Positions 26,769 to 36,093 are shown, counted from the first letter of the stretch. The stretch: 64,000 nt of DNA from Gammaproteobacteria bacterium UBA2675 (GCA_002354805.1 DEMH01000009.1:682001-746000); one strand, 5' to 3'. Translations and numbers: made by a program. The notes: generated from the letters alone by a model not told the origin.

Positions 26769-28192
26769 GCGTTGTAGCCCATCACGGCCTTGATTTCCAG
26801 ATAGTCATGGAAACCTTCTTCGCCCCATTCGCGACCATTGCCTGATTGCTTGTAACCACCAAACGGCGCGGCAAAGTCCGGGCCGGCGCCATTCATGTGC
26901 ACCATGCCGGTTCGCATGCGACGCGCGATCGCGCGGGCGTGCTCTGGCTCCCCGGATACATAGCCGGACAGGCCATATACTGTATCGTTGGCGATGCGGA
27001 CGGCATCCTCATCGTCCTTGTAACCGATAATCGACAGAACCGGTCCAAAAATTTCCTCGCGAGCGATGGTCATGTCATTGGTGACATTGGCGAACACGGT
27101 AGGTTTAACAAAGTAGCCGGTTTCCAGGCCTTCGGGTTTGCCAGTACCGCCAGCAACCAGCGTGGCACCCTCGTCGATACCGGCCTGGATCAGGGACTGG
27201 ATTTTGTCGTACTGAACCTGGCTTACCACAGGGCCCAGGCGGGTTGCTTCATCGGCCGGGTTGCCAGGCACTGCTTTGGCAGCGACCACCTTGGCAATCT
27301 CGATGGCCTCAGCCATTTTTGACTGTGGTACCAGCATGCGGGTTGGGGCATTGCAGGACTGACCACAGTTGCCAAAACAGCCCATGATGCCGCCTTTGAC
27401 GGCGGCCGCAAAATCGGCCGAGTCCAGAATGATGTTGGCAGACTTGCCACCCAGTTCCTGGCACACGCGTTTGATAGTGTCGGCGGCCGCCTTGGCAACC
27501 TCACGCCCGGCGCGCGTGGAACCGGTGAACGAGACCATATCCACTTCCGGGTGCGAGGAGATGGCAGCGCCAACGCCAGGGCCATCGCCGTTCACCAGAT
27601 TGAATACACCCGCTGGCACGCCAGCATCGTGAATGATTTCCGCCAATATCATGGCGCTGATGGGAGCCACTTCACTGGGTTTGAGCACCATGGTGCAGCC
27701 CGTTGCCAGTGCCGGCGCGACTTTGCAGGTCAGCTGGTTTAGCGGCCAGTTCCAGGGTGTGATCATGCCGCACACGCCGATGGGTTCCTTGATGATCTGG
27801 GTCTTGCCGCGAGTTTCTTCAAATTCGTAGTTGGCCAACACCTGGCGTGCGGTCGCAAAATGGCCGAGACCGGTGCCGACCTGCGCACTGCGTGCAAAGC
27901 TGATGGGCGCACCCATTTCTTGCGAGATGGCCTGGGCCAGGTCCTCAGAGCGTGCCTTGATGCCCGCCAGGATCTTGTCGAGGATGGCCAGCCGCTCTTC
28001 CACGCTGGTCCGGGACCAGGCCGGGAAGGCGTCACGCGCTGCCTTTGCAGCCGTATCTACATCGGCCGCTGTCCCCAGCGACACACGGGAAAACACCTGT
28101 TCTGTTGCCGGATTGATGACATCAACAGTGTCGCGACCTTCCGGTTTAACCCACTCGCCGTTGATATAAAACGACAGGTAATCATTGCTCAT
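26765..28192 (-). CDS. NAD(P)-dependent aldehyde dehydrogenase
   Basis: A 475-residue member of the aldehyde dehydrogenase superfamily. The catalytic Cys280 is in CGQSCNAPTRM and the general base Glu246 in CQELGGKS; FTGSTRAGR is the cofactor-binding turn, and TPWNWPLNQ and KPSEVAP are conserved. It oxidises aldehydes to acids; the closest-looking group is the broad DhaS/AldA-like set, so the substrate is not fixed. GGGGGAA lies six bases before the ATG. It forms an operon with the overlapping VOC gene. Confidence 0.93.
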   Translation of the reverse strand: MSNDYLSFYINGEWVKPEGRDTVDVINPATEQVFSRVSLGTAADVDTAAKAARDAFPAWSRTSVEERLAILDKILAGIKARSEDLAQAISQEMGAPISFARSAQVGTGLGHFATARQVLANYEFEETRGKTQIIKEPIGVCGMITPWNWPLNQLTCKVAPALATGCTMVLKPSEVAPISAMILAEIIHDAGVPAGVFNLVNGDGPGVGAAISSHPEVDMVSFTGSTRAGREVAKAAADTIKRVCQELGGKSANIILDSADFAAAVKGGIMGCFGNCGQSCNAPTRMLVPQSKMAEAIEIAKVVAAKAVPGNPADEATRLGPVVSQVQYDKIQSLIQAGIDEGATLVAGGTGKPEGLETGYFVKPTVFANVTNDMTIAREEIFGPVLSIIGYKDDEDAVRIANDTVYGLSGYVSGEPEHARAIARRMRTGMVHMNGAGPDFAAPFGGYKQSGNGREWGEEGFHDYLEIKAVMGYNA

Positions 28193-28379
28193 TTATGTTC
28201 CCCCAAGGTTGTTTCGTTAGTTCGGTGGTCTGGTTCAGACGCCGATTATGGGATAAATCAAAGACAACTGCCAATCCGTGCTCGCTGGCGTATACTGAGC
28301 GACGGTGAACGAAGCCCGTTGGCCCTGCGGTCATGTACCGTACCCAGGCTCTTTTTTTGTGAGGTTGTCGCGACACACC

Positions 28380-29507
28380 ATGATTCAGGCCATATCCAGC
28401 CAGCTCCGCCTGCTGTCAGTCAGCAGAGCGAGACCTCTCGCGGCCAGCGTCGGCCGCGCGTTGGCGGTATTGCTTGTATCTTTTCTGGCCTTGCAGACAC
28501 TTCCGGCCATTGCGCAAAGCCAGTCCGGCGATTCTGAGCCAGGATCTGCAGAAAGTATGGACGTTCCTGAGGCCGAAGCTCCCCCTGAGATAGATCCTGA
28601 GCGGCTGCAGTGGGAGCGTGATGCTGCCGGACTGGTGGCGCAGCTGGACAATCTGACAAACTCACTGGGGCTCTACGACCCGTCCCTGCTGGAAGTTCAG
28701 CGGGATCTGGGTTCTGCATTGCTCAGGCTGGATCGCCACCAGGAAGCTGCCGAAGTGTATGCACGGGCGCTGCAGCTGGCCCGCGTCACTGATGGCCTGT
28801 ACAGTGCGCAGCAGCTGGCCGTGCTGGATGGGCTGATAGCGGCTCACAGCGGCCTTCAGGACTGGGGAAAAGTGGATGACTACGAGCATCTGCGCTTCTC
28901 CCTGGCAACCCATCAGCTAGACCCTCAGTCACCAGAATATATTGATGCGCTGCTTGCCCGCAGCGAATGGCAGCTGCAGGCCTCACGCCACAATCTTTTG
29001 AGCCGGCCGGGAAATGATTTTCAGATCCGGCAATTGCATGACCTGAATCTTGCACACGAGCAGGCACTTGCCACCGCCAGTGAGCAGTCAGACCCCGCGC
29101 TGCACTGGGAGCTGCTGGACACCATGCTGCAGACCGATATCGAGATTGCACGCCACGTCGCCTACCAGGGCATGAGGGATATTTTTCCGTCCGAGCCTCG
29201 TTATGTAATGCAGACAGTCTGCCGTATGGTCTCGGATGGTAATGGCGGTGCGCAGCGTGTGTGCTGGCAGCAGCGGGTCAGTAATCCGGATTTTTACAAT
29301 TCAGCCGCCAACCAGCGTCGGCACGAACTGGAGCGCACGCGCGCCAATCTGCTGACAACCCGCCGGGAGATGGAGCAGTTCATGGTTACGCATCCAGATT
29401 TTGTCAGCCAGCGTAGCGATGAGGTCAACAATCGTCTGGCGCAGATTGACCAGGTGGTTTCAGAGTTGCAACGTGAAGCCAGTCGCGCCGCTTTCAGGTC
29501 CTGGTAG
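28380..29507 (+). CDS. Secreted TPR-containing protein
   Basis: A 375-residue protein of unknown function. The N-terminus (about 45 residues) has a positively charged start and a hydrophobic segment ending PAIAQ, consistent with export. A Pro/Glu-rich linker follows, then TPR-like helical pairs around LLEVQRDLGSALLRLDRHQE and the following AAEVYARALQLAR. The C-terminal part is helical with charged coiled-coil character (RANLLTTRREMEQFMVTH). TPR suggests protein binding in the periplasm. No strong ribosome site is seen before ATG 28380, and an in-frame GTG 21 bases earlier is an alternative. Confidence 0.7.
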   Translation: MIQAISSQLRLLSVSRARPLAASVGRALAVLLVSFLALQTLPAIAQSQSGDSEPGSAESMDVPEAEAPPEIDPERLQWERDAAGLVAQLDNLTNSLGLYDPSLLEVQRDLGSALLRLDRHQEAAEVYARALQLARVTDGLYSAQQLAVLDGLIAAHSGLQDWGKVDDYEHLRFSLATHQLDPQSPEYIDALLARSEWQLQASRHNLLSRPGNDFQIRQLHDLNLAHEQALATASEQSDPALHWELLDTMLQTDIEIARHVAYQGMRDIFPSEPRYVMQTVCRMVSDGNGGAQRVCWQQRVSNPDFYNSAANQRRHELERTRANLLTTRREMEQFMVTHPDFVSQRSDEVNNRLAQIDQVVSELQREASRAAFRSW

Positions 29508-29555
29508 CCCAACCAGGCGTGATCGCAAAACAACACAAACAACAGGAGTTTTGGC

Positions 29556-30092
29556 ATGAAAAAGACATCTACAGCACTAACCCGCCGGTTCACCGGAGTG
29601 GCCATCGGTTTGCTGGCTGCGCTGGCGCTGCCATTGGCACAGGCACTGGAAGTTGGTGACAAAGCACCGGATTTCACGCTGCAGGCTTCTGACGGCAATA
29701 CCTACAGCCTGTCGCAGTTTGTAGGCAAACAGCCGGTAGTGCTGGCATTCTTCCCGGCTGCCTTTACTGGCGGCTGCACCATTCAGTGCAAGGCAATCCG
29801 CGACAGCAGCGACGAAATCAAAAGCTTTGATGTCGCGTACTTCATGGCCAGCGTCGACACTGCTGAGAAAAATACCGAATTCGCCACCGAATATGGTCTC
29901 GATTTTCCGGTACTGGCCGACCCGCAGAAAACCATGACGGCTGACTACGGTGTGCTCAGTGAGCGGGGATTTGCCAATCGCTGGACCTACTACATTGACG
30001 TGAACGGCGTGGTAGTCAAAATAGACAAACAAACCAACCCCAATACAGCCGGCCAGGATCTGGCTGACAATATGGCAGATCTGGGCTTTTAG
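29556..30092 (+). CDS. Periplasmic peroxiredoxin, AhpC/TSA-Bcp type
   Basis: A 178-residue peroxiredoxin with an N-terminal signal peptide (ending PLAQA, residue 30), so it acts outside the cytoplasm. The peroxidatic Cys74 is in FTGGCT and a second Cys78 follows four residues later (QCKAIRD); the spacing is one shorter than the five of Bcp. KTMTADYGVLSERGFANR aligns with other Bcp-like proteins. It would need a periplasmic reductant such as a DsbD-fed thioredoxin-like protein, none of which is in the window. CAGGAG lies upstream. Confidence 0.88.
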   Translation: MKKTSTALTRRFTGVAIGLLAALALPLAQALEVGDKAPDFTLQASDGNTYSLSQFVGKQPVVLAFFPAAFTGGCTIQCKAIRDSSDEIKSFDVAYFMASVDTAEKNTEFATEYGLDFPVLADPQKTMTADYGVLSERGFANRWTYYIDVNGVVVKIDKQTNPNTAGQDLADNMADLGF

Positions 30093-30136
30093 CGTCTTGC
30101 TCCTGTCATTGGCGTTGTGCCAGAATAGTTGTCACT

Positions 30137-30985
30137 ATGGCACATAAAACATTAGCTATTTTTGCTGCATTGTCGCTGATCGGCGTCGTTTTCCTGATCT
30201 ATCTGGCAATGACCTTTGAGCCGCCGTCGGAGACCCGCACGACGGAGCTGGATACGCCCATCCCGCGGCCCGTGACAACCACTCCCGATCCGGCGCCCAC
30301 CATCACCGAAACTGAGCCCGCCGAGGCCCTGGTCGAGGTTGATCCGGTGGAGATTACGCCTGCGGAACCGGAAGCCGATCTGCCAGAAGCTGAGCCCCTG
30401 CCATCTTTGAACGCCAGTGACGCCGAGCTGTTTGCCCGACTGGCTGAAATCGAGCTGGGTGCCAGCCTGATGCGATTGATGGCACCCGATGATGTAATCC
30501 GAAAATTTGTAGTGTTTGTCCACAATGCCTCAACCGGTGAGCTACCGCAACTGGACTACCCGCTACGTGACATTCAGTCTGATTTTGTAGCCTCAGAGGT
30601 AGACGAGAATCTCTTTGAGATGGACCCGGCCACGCACAGACGCTTTGATACGCTTATCGATACTCTGGTGAGTATCGAACCGCAGGCAGCCATGTCGATT
30701 TATCGTGCTTTCAAACCACTGTTCCAGGAAGCCTACGCAGAAATCGGCTTCCAGGAAGATTTTGATGCAGTTCTGGTACGTGCGATCGATCAGGTCATGG
30801 AGGCCGAGCTGCCGGAAGGGCCTTTCCAGTTGATCAAGCCTTCTGTGATGTTCCTGTATGCCGATACCAGGATTGAAGATATGGACCCGGTAGACAAGCA
30901 GCTGCTTCGTATCGGACCCGCGAATACCGCTAAATTGAAAGAACGTCTGCCTGCCTACCGGGAGCGACTCCAGGCCGGACGCTGA
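30137..30985 (+). CDS. DUF3014 membrane-anchored protein
   Basis: A 282-residue protein with an N-terminal transmembrane helix (TLAIFAALSLIGVVFLIYLAM), a Pro/Glu/Thr-rich flexible stretch (about residues 30-88) and a folded C-terminal domain matching DUF3014, beginning LPSLNASDAELFARLAE. The domain is probably periplasmic. The family is common next to recQ or other housekeeping genes in gammaproteobacteria, and its function is unknown. recQ starts five bases after its stop. Confidence 0.8.
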   Translation: MAHKTLAIFAALSLIGVVFLIYLAMTFEPPSETRTTELDTPIPRPVTTTPDPAPTITETEPAEALVEVDPVEITPAEPEADLPEAEPLPSLNASDAELFARLAEIELGASLMRLMAPDDVIRKFVVFVHNASTGELPQLDYPLRDIQSDFVASEVDENLFEMDPATHRRFDTLIDTLVSIEPQAAMSIYRAFKPLFQEAYAEIGFQEDFDAVLVRAIDQVMEAELPEGPFQLIKPSVMFLYADTRIEDMDPVDKQLLRIGPANTAKLKERLPAYRERLQAGR

Positions 30986-30989
30986 TCGC

Positions 30990-32810
30990 ATGAGCGAGTC
31001 GTCCAGGGCATTGGCCGTACTGCGGGAAATATTCGGCTACGAACAGTTCCGTGGTGCCCAGGCTGAAATTGTAGATACGCTTGTCGCTGGTCACAGCGCA
31101 CTGGTATTGATGCCCACCGGTGGCGGCAAATCACTCTGTTACCAGGTTCCCTCCATCGTCCGTCCGGGCGTTGGCATCGTCATATCCCCGCTTATTGCCC
31201 TGATGCAGGATCAGGTGGATGCCCTGCGCGAACTGGGTGTGAGCGCTGGTTTCATCAACTCCTCATTAAGCCCGGAACAGTACAGTGAGACCATGCGGGC
31301 ACTGCGCGCGGGTCAGCTCGACCTGCTGTACCTGGCGCCGGAGCGGCTCAGCCAGCCATCCACGCTCGATCTGCTGGACTCTCTGGAGATTGCCCTGTTT
31401 GCCATTGATGAGGCGCACTGCGTGTCACAGTGGGGACATGATTTTCGTTCAGACTACCTGACATTGTCGGTACTGCAGCAGCGCTTCCCATTGATACCCC
31501 GGGTGGCTCTGACAGCAACGGCCGATACCGCAACGAGACAGGAAATTATTGAAAGGCTGGCGCTGGAAGATGCGCGGCATTTTGTGTCGGGTTTTGATCG
31601 ACCCAACATTCAGTATCGCATCACCCAGAAACGCAATCCGCGCCAGCAGTTGATCGATTTTCTGCGCCGCGAGCACAGCGGTGATGCCGGCATTATTTAC
31701 TGTCTGTCGCGGCGCAAGACCGAGGAGACCGCTGCATGGCTGCAGCAGCAGGGCTTTGATGCGCTGCCGTATCATGCCGGTCTAAGCGCAGATGAGCGAT
31801 TGCGTAATCAGCAGCGCTTCCTGCGGGAAGATGGTGTAATCGTGGTGGCAACCATCGCCTTTGGCATGGGCATCGACAAGCCTGATGTGCGATTTATAGT
31901 GCACCTGGATCTACCGCGCAGCGTTGAGTCCTACTATCAGGAGACTGGTCGAGCAGGTCGCGATGGGGAACCTGCGACCGCCTGGATGGTCTATGGTTTG
32001 CAGGACGTGATCAAACTGCGGCAGATGATGGATGGATCGCAGGGTAATGAGCAATTCAAGCGTCTGGAGCGGATCCGGCTGGATGCCATGCTTGGACTGT
32101 GTGAGATCACAAGCTGCCGCCGGCAGGCGCTGCGGCAGTACTTTGGCGAGCAGGCGCCGGAACAATGCGGCAATTGCGACACCTGTCTGAATCCGCCCCC
32201 GACATGGGATGGCACCGAGGCCGCGCAGAAGGCGCTGTCCTGTGTCTACCGGACCGGGCAGCGCTTTGGCGTAGCGTATCTGATTGAGGTGCTTAGCGGG
32301 GTTGAGAGCGAGCGTGTACTGAGTAACGGCCATCATTGCGTGACGACATTCGGCATTGGTCGCGAGCTCGACAAAGCGCACTGGCAGTCCGTATTCAGAC
32401 AGTTGGTGGCGCGGGGTTACCTGGGCGTGGATCACACAAGCTTTGGTGGCCTGTATCTGACGGAGAAGGCGCGCCCGGTGTTGCGCGGCGATGAAAGCCT
32501 GCGTCTGCGTGAGGATATCAGCGATGTGGCAGGCGGACGGCGCCGATCCGGCGACCGTGGCGAGGTGCTGCTACCTGAGGACAGGCGCCTCTGGGAGGCA
32601 TTGCGCCAGTGTCGCAAACAGTTGGCGGACGAGCATGATGTGCCGCCTTACGTGATCTTTCATGACAAAACTTTGCTGGACATGGTGCAGTTGCGGCCCC
32701 TGAACGCACAGCAGTTGCTGGCGGTCAACGGCGTAGGGCAGGGCAAGCTTAGCAAGTACGGTGAGGAATTCTTGCGAATAATCAATGAGCATGAGCTCGA
32801 TATGGTATAG
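30990..32810 (+). CDS. recQ: ATP-dependent DNA helicase RecQ
   Basis: A 606-residue superfamily-2 helicase that unwinds DNA 3'-5' in recombinational repair. Walker A PTGGGKSLC (residues 42-50), Walker B DEAHCVSQWGHDFR (139 onward) and motif VI QETGRAGRDGEP are present, followed by the zinc-binding cysteines in CEITSCRRQALRQYF and CGNCDTC (about 371-399), a winged helix and a C-terminal HRDC domain (about 525-600). Length equals E. coli RecQ (609). It begins five bases after the DUF3014 stop. Confidence 0.97.
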   Translation: MSESSRALAVLREIFGYEQFRGAQAEIVDTLVAGHSALVLMPTGGGKSLCYQVPSIVRPGVGIVISPLIALMQDQVDALRELGVSAGFINSSLSPEQYSETMRALRAGQLDLLYLAPERLSQPSTLDLLDSLEIALFAIDEAHCVSQWGHDFRSDYLTLSVLQQRFPLIPRVALTATADTATRQEIIERLALEDARHFVSGFDRPNIQYRITQKRNPRQQLIDFLRREHSGDAGIIYCLSRRKTEETAAWLQQQGFDALPYHAGLSADERLRNQQRFLREDGVIVVATIAFGMGIDKPDVRFIVHLDLPRSVESYYQETGRAGRDGEPATAWMVYGLQDVIKLRQMMDGSQGNEQFKRLERIRLDAMLGLCEITSCRRQALRQYFGEQAPEQCGNCDTCLNPPPTWDGTEAAQKALSCVYRTGQRFGVAYLIEVLSGVESERVLSNGHHCVTTFGIGRELDKAHWQSVFRQLVARGYLGVDHTSFGGLYLTEKARPVLRGDESLRLREDISDVAGGRRRSGDRGEVLLPEDRRLWEALRQCRKQLADEHDVPPYVIFHDKTLLDMVQLRPLNAQQLLAVNGVGQGKLSKYGEEFLRIINEHELDMV

Positions 32811-32876
32811 AATGCGCCCCGTTTTTCGTTAAGCACCGGATTTACGTTCCGGAGGGCAGACAGGAGATTGGCAGGA

Positions 32877-33860
32877 ATGACAGGCTCGGTAGTAGTGGCG
32901 GCCATGTACCGCTTTGCACGTTTGGAAGATTTCACAGATTTACGCGCACCACTGCATCGCGTGATGCTGGATAATCAGGTCAAAGGCACCTTGCTGCTGG
33001 CGCGTGAAGGTATCAATGGCACCATCGCAGGTTCGCGTGAGGGCATCGACGCCGTGCTGGGCTGGCTGCGCAAAGACGATCGCCTCGCCGCACTGGAAGT
33101 CAAAGAATCCTACACCGAAGACAATCCTTTCTACCGCACCAAGGTCAAACTCAAGAATGAGATCGTGACCATGGGCGTGGAAGATATCGATCCCTGCCAT
33201 ATTGTCGGTACCTATGTAAAACCGGCCGACTGGAATGCGCTGATCTCCGACCCGGATGTGACGGTTATCGACACGCGTAATGATTATGAATACCAGATCG
33301 GGACCTTCCAAGGTGCGATCAACCCGGAAACCGATGCCTTCCGTGAATTCCCGCGCTATGTGAAACAGAACCTTAATCCGCAGAAACACAAAAAGGTGGC
33401 GATGTTCTGCACCGGCGGCATTCGCTGTGAAAAGTCGACAGCTTTCCTCAAACAACAGGGCTTTGAAGAGGTCTATCACCTGGAAGGTGGCATCCTCAAG
33501 TATCTGGAGGAAGTGCCGCAGGAACAGTCACTGTGGCAGGGTGAGTGTTTCGTGTTTGATAACCGGGTGACGGTTAACCATCAGCTGGAGCGCGGATCTT
33601 ACGACCAGTGCCATGCCTGCCGTATGCCTATCACCGATGAAGAAAAGACCTCGGAGCACTTCCGCCCAGGCATCAGCTGTCCGCACTGTTACGACAAACA
33701 CAGCCAGGAACAGTTGCGCCGTTATGCCGAACGGGAGCGCCAGATGCAACTGGCCAGGGAGCGGGGAGAGCACCACATTGGTGAACCGATGTCGGCCGTC
33801 ATCAGGCGACGACGACAGGAAAAACTGGCAGCCAAACTGGAGCAGCGCCAGGCCGGTTGA
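32877..33860 (+). CDS. trhO: tRNA uridine(34) hydroxylase TrhO (rhodanese family)
   Basis: A 327-residue YceA/TrhO enzyme that makes 5-hydroxyuridine at the wobble position of certain tRNAs using oxygen. An acylphosphatase-like N-terminal domain with GTLLLAREGINGTIAG is followed by the rhodanese domain with DTRNDYE and the catalytic Cys178 in CTGGIRCEKS, equivalent to E. coli Cys179. The C-terminal zinc-type cysteines (CHACRMP and SCPHCYDKH) are kept. Start 32877 is chosen over a TTG at 32868, which would sit on the ribosome site. A small CCGGA/TCCGG hairpin lies 24-41 bp upstream. Confidence 0.95.
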   Translation: MTGSVVVAAMYRFARLEDFTDLRAPLHRVMLDNQVKGTLLLAREGINGTIAGSREGIDAVLGWLRKDDRLAALEVKESYTEDNPFYRTKVKLKNEIVTMGVEDIDPCHIVGTYVKPADWNALISDPDVTVIDTRNDYEYQIGTFQGAINPETDAFREFPRYVKQNLNPQKHKKVAMFCTGGIRCEKSTAFLKQQGFEEVYHLEGGILKYLEEVPQEQSLWQGECFVFDNRVTVNHQLERGSYDQCHACRMPITDEEKTSEHFRPGISCPHCYDKHSQEQLRRYAERERQMQLARERGEHHIGEPMSAVIRRRRQEKLAAKLEQRQAG

Positions 33861-33878
33861 TACCGTGCAGCCAGAAGA

Positions 33879-34100
33879 TCAGCTTTGCCCTTCGCAATAC
33901 GCAAATCTGGGCACGTCCTGGCCGTCAACAGTGACTGTTTCAGTAAACATGGTCAGCGGCCTGACCCACAGGCCGCGTTCGCCATACTGTGGCCGGTAAA
34001 CCACCAGAGCCTCCTCGGTTTCGCTGTGACGGGCTACACCGATCACATCGTACAATGGTCCTTTATAGTGGCGGTAAGTACCGGGCTTCAGGTCGGTCAT
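33879..34100 (-). CDS. DUF1653 family protein
   Basis: A 73-residue protein of the small DUF1653 family: LKPGTYRHYKGPLYDVIGVARHSETEEALVVY and the closing RPLTMFTETVTVDG and RFAY are characteristic. It has a single beta-rich domain and is cytoplasmic; the function is unknown. Start 34100 (MTDLKPG) is favoured by the family length; a longer frame adds a non-conserved leader. It is convergent with trhO. Confidence 0.88.
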   Translation of the reverse strand: MTDLKPGTYRHYKGPLYDVIGVARHSETEEALVVYRPQYGERGLWVRPLTMFTETVTVDGQDVPRFAYCEGQS

Positions 34101-34223
34101 AACAATTCCAGACAGTAAGTTGGCGAAACAGGGATTGTCGCGTAGTCTATTACAGCTCTGAATCCAACCCAACCGTATAAATGACGCTGGACAGCGGTGT
34201 CAGTATTTAATCAGGAGTATTGC

Positions 34224-34550
34224 ATGATCGCGCCGGGACGCCTGTTGTTAACCTCATCCGTGTGTTTGTTGCTGGCGGCCTGCGCCTCTCAGCAGCCTTC
34301 CAAGCAGGTGCTTATTCAGGGCATCTGGACAGCAGAGTTTGAAGGGCAGGCGGTTACGCTGGAATACAGCGTTAGTGAGGTCACCGTGCTCGATTTCGGC
34401 ATCAGCTTTCCCTATGAGTGGGTCGACGACGATCATATCCGCCTGAATGCCATGGGGCAGCAAGTGGTCAGTGCCATCGAATTCGAGTCACCGGACGAGA
34501 TGCATCAGATTACTGATGGGGATGTGCAGGTTCTGTATCGTCAGCGATAA
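34224..34550 (+). CDS. Small outer-envelope lipoprotein
   Basis: A 108-residue predicted lipoprotein. The signal ends in a lipobox (LLAAC), with Cys at residue 19, then SQQPSKQVLIQGIW. The mature part is beta-rich and acidic with the pattern VTVLDFGISFPYEWVDDDHI, which resembles lipoproteins that sense or limit surface build-up, but no family is recognised. CAGGAG lies seven bases before ATG 34224. Confidence 0.78.
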   Translation: MIAPGRLLLTSSVCLLLAACASQQPSKQVLIQGIWTAEFEGQAVTLEYSVSEVTVLDFGISFPYEWVDDDHIRLNAMGQQVVSAIEFESPDEMHQITDGDVQVLYRQR

Positions 34551-34574
34551 AGCTGTTGGCAGGCAGGAAATAAA

Positions 34575-34610
34575 AAGGCCGCGATGTGGTTTCACATCGC
34601 GGCCTTCTCT
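34575..34610. terminator. Bidirectional terminator after the lipoprotein
   Basis: A perfect 14-bp stem (34575-34588 with 34593-34606, core GGCCGCGATGTG/CACATCGCGGCC), with A-rich sequence on one side and TTCTCTTTT on the other. It sits between the convergent lipoprotein and Asp-rich protein genes and can serve both. Confidence 0.92.
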
Positions 34611-34632
34611 TTTGGCTGTTTACTATTTGTAA

Positions 34633-36093
34633 TCAGTTTGGTGTGGCATCGACACCTTCTTCGCAGATTGTCGCAAAAATCGCCACATCACTCGTCGCTG
34701 TTACCGGGATAAGTGGCACAGCCACAGATACCGGGCTACCCGACCAGATAGCACCCGCACCCGGCGCAGTTGCGGTTGAGAAGCTGTAGTTCAGCTCGAC
34801 GTCGCTGTTGTACGTGCCCGCAGCGCCGACGTAAAAGTCTACGGTGCGGATCTCGTAGCCAGCAACCGGCGACATCACCAGGCTGAATCCACCACCGAGC
34901 TGCGATGGTGCCAGCAGCAGATTGCCGTAAATGTCTGACGGACTCATGGCGTCGGTCAGATTGACATTCTGGAATGCGAAGCCGAACGGGTCAAACGTCA
35001 GCGGGACGCTGGCGCCGCTGGTGTTTGTGATGTAGCAGCCCTGTGGCAGTTCAGGGTCGTTGCCACCGCCGCCATTGTCGTCATCATCATCGTCATCGGT
35101 GGCGCATTCGGCATTCACGCCAAAGTACGTAGCCCAGTTGCCCTTCTTGGTGAAGCGCGTCTCGCCAGCCCAGGCAGACTCGGTCTTACCGGACTTGGAA
35201 ACAACGCCATGGGCACCCACAAGCAGTTTTGACGGATCAGCACAGTAGCTTTCCGGATCGATGCCCAGATCGCTGACCGGGATGGTAAAGGTGTAAGTAT
35301 CAACACCCATCACGCTGGCCGTATACGGGAACTGGCCAGGAATCGGGTTTCCGGAGCCAGTGCGCGGTGCGCTGTCCAGTGTCTCGCCAACCCACAGGTG
35401 CGGCTCTGACAGTTTCCAGCCATCTTCCAGGATATAGTCAACCAGCAGATTGTCACCGTCCAGGGTTACGCAGACACTACCCACAACGATGTGCTGACCA
35501 GCGCGGTAAATGGCGCAGTTGCCATCTACGACTGGCGTGTCACTGCCGTTGTCGTGGCCATGGTCGTCATCGTCGTCATGATCATCATCATCGTCATCGT
35601 CATCGTCATCGTCGTCGTCATCCTTGTGCCATCCCCAGCCCCAGTCTTTTTTCTTCCAGGAGTGGTCGTCGTCATCGTCATCATGGTCTTTGTGCTTGCC
35701 CCAACCGTCTTTCCAGTCGTGGTCATCGTCATCATCGTCGTGATCGTGGTTATGGCCTTTGCCCTTACCATTGCCATGGTCTTTATGGCCTTTGCCCGGA
35801 CCGTCGTGGTCGTGACCGCGATCCTTGTCATCATCCTTGCCTTTGCCCTTGTCGTCCTTGTCCTTGCCTTTAGACTTATCGTCTTTTCTGTCGTCCTTCT
35901 TGTCGCCTTTCTTGCCCTTGTCGTCGCTTTTGGACTTGGAATCGCTGTGCGATTCGTCGGCACTGACAAAGCCAAACAGTTTGCCAAGAAAGCCGCTGAA
36001 GCCCCATGTGGCATTGGCGCTGGAGGCGGTAAACAGTGACAGGCTGAATACAGCCAGCAGCACCGTGAGTTTAGATCTGGTGTTCTTGTTCAT
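34633..36093 (-). CDS. Secreted Asp/Lys/His-rich low-complexity protein
   Basis: A 486-residue exported protein. A signal peptide (ending SSANA) is followed by residues 45-190, made almost only of Asp, Lys, Gly and His: first KSDDKGKKGDKKDD-type repeats, then DHDDDDDDHD blocks with Trp, and a run of 14 Asp at 158-171. Two beta-rich segments follow: one with NCAIYRAGQHIVVGSVCV and GNPIPGQFPYTASV, and one after a second acidic linker (residues about 328-345) beginning GCYITNTSGASVPLTFDPFG. The acidic tracts should bind Ca2+ or other divalent metals and stay disordered. I do not recognise a described family with this architecture; the beta segments resemble modules on bacterial surface proteins. 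Confidence 0.82.
   Translation of the reverse strand: MNKNTRSKLTVLLAVFSLSLFTASSANATWGFSGFLGKLFGFVSADESHSDSKSKSDDKGKKGDKKDDRKDDKSKGKDKDDKGKGKDDDKDRGHDHDGPGKGHKDHGNGKGKGHNHDHDDDDDDHDWKDGWGKHKDHDDDDDDHSWKKKDWGWGWHKDDDDDDDDDDDDDDHDDDDDHGHDNGSDTPVVDGNCAIYRAGQHIVVGSVCVTLDGDNLLVDYILEDGWKLSEPHLWVGETLDSAPRTGSGNPIPGQFPYTASVMGVDTYTFTIPVSDLGIDPESYCADPSKLLVGAHGVVSKSGKTESAWAGETRFTKKGNWATYFGVNAECATDDDDDDDNGGGGNDPELPQGCYITNTSGASVPLTFDPFGFAFQNVNLTDAMSPSDIYGNLLLAPSQLGGGFSLVMSPVAGYEIRTVDFYVGAAGTYNSDVELNYSFSTATAPGAGAIWSGSPVSVAVPLIPVTATSDVAIFATICEEGVDATPN
35563..35622. repeat. ATC/GTC trinucleotide repeat tract
   Basis: About 60 bp made of GTC and ATC triplets, including several GTCATC hexamers in a row; on the coding (minus) strand these are GAC/GAT codons and encode the Asp run. 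Such a tract can change length by slippage in steps of three without breaking the frame. Confidence 0.85.

Noticed and set aside
32836..32852. CCGGA/TCCGG hairpin upstream of trhO, considered as a regulatory RNA or terminator
   Set aside because: The stem has only five base pairs and no T-tract; it may still affect translation but cannot be supported.
35367..36039. Two long plus-strand frames, one His/Arg/Cys-rich and one Val/Ile-rich
   Set aside because: They are antisense readings of the GAC/GAT repeat tract of the Asp-rich protein; repetitive triplets keep all frames open.
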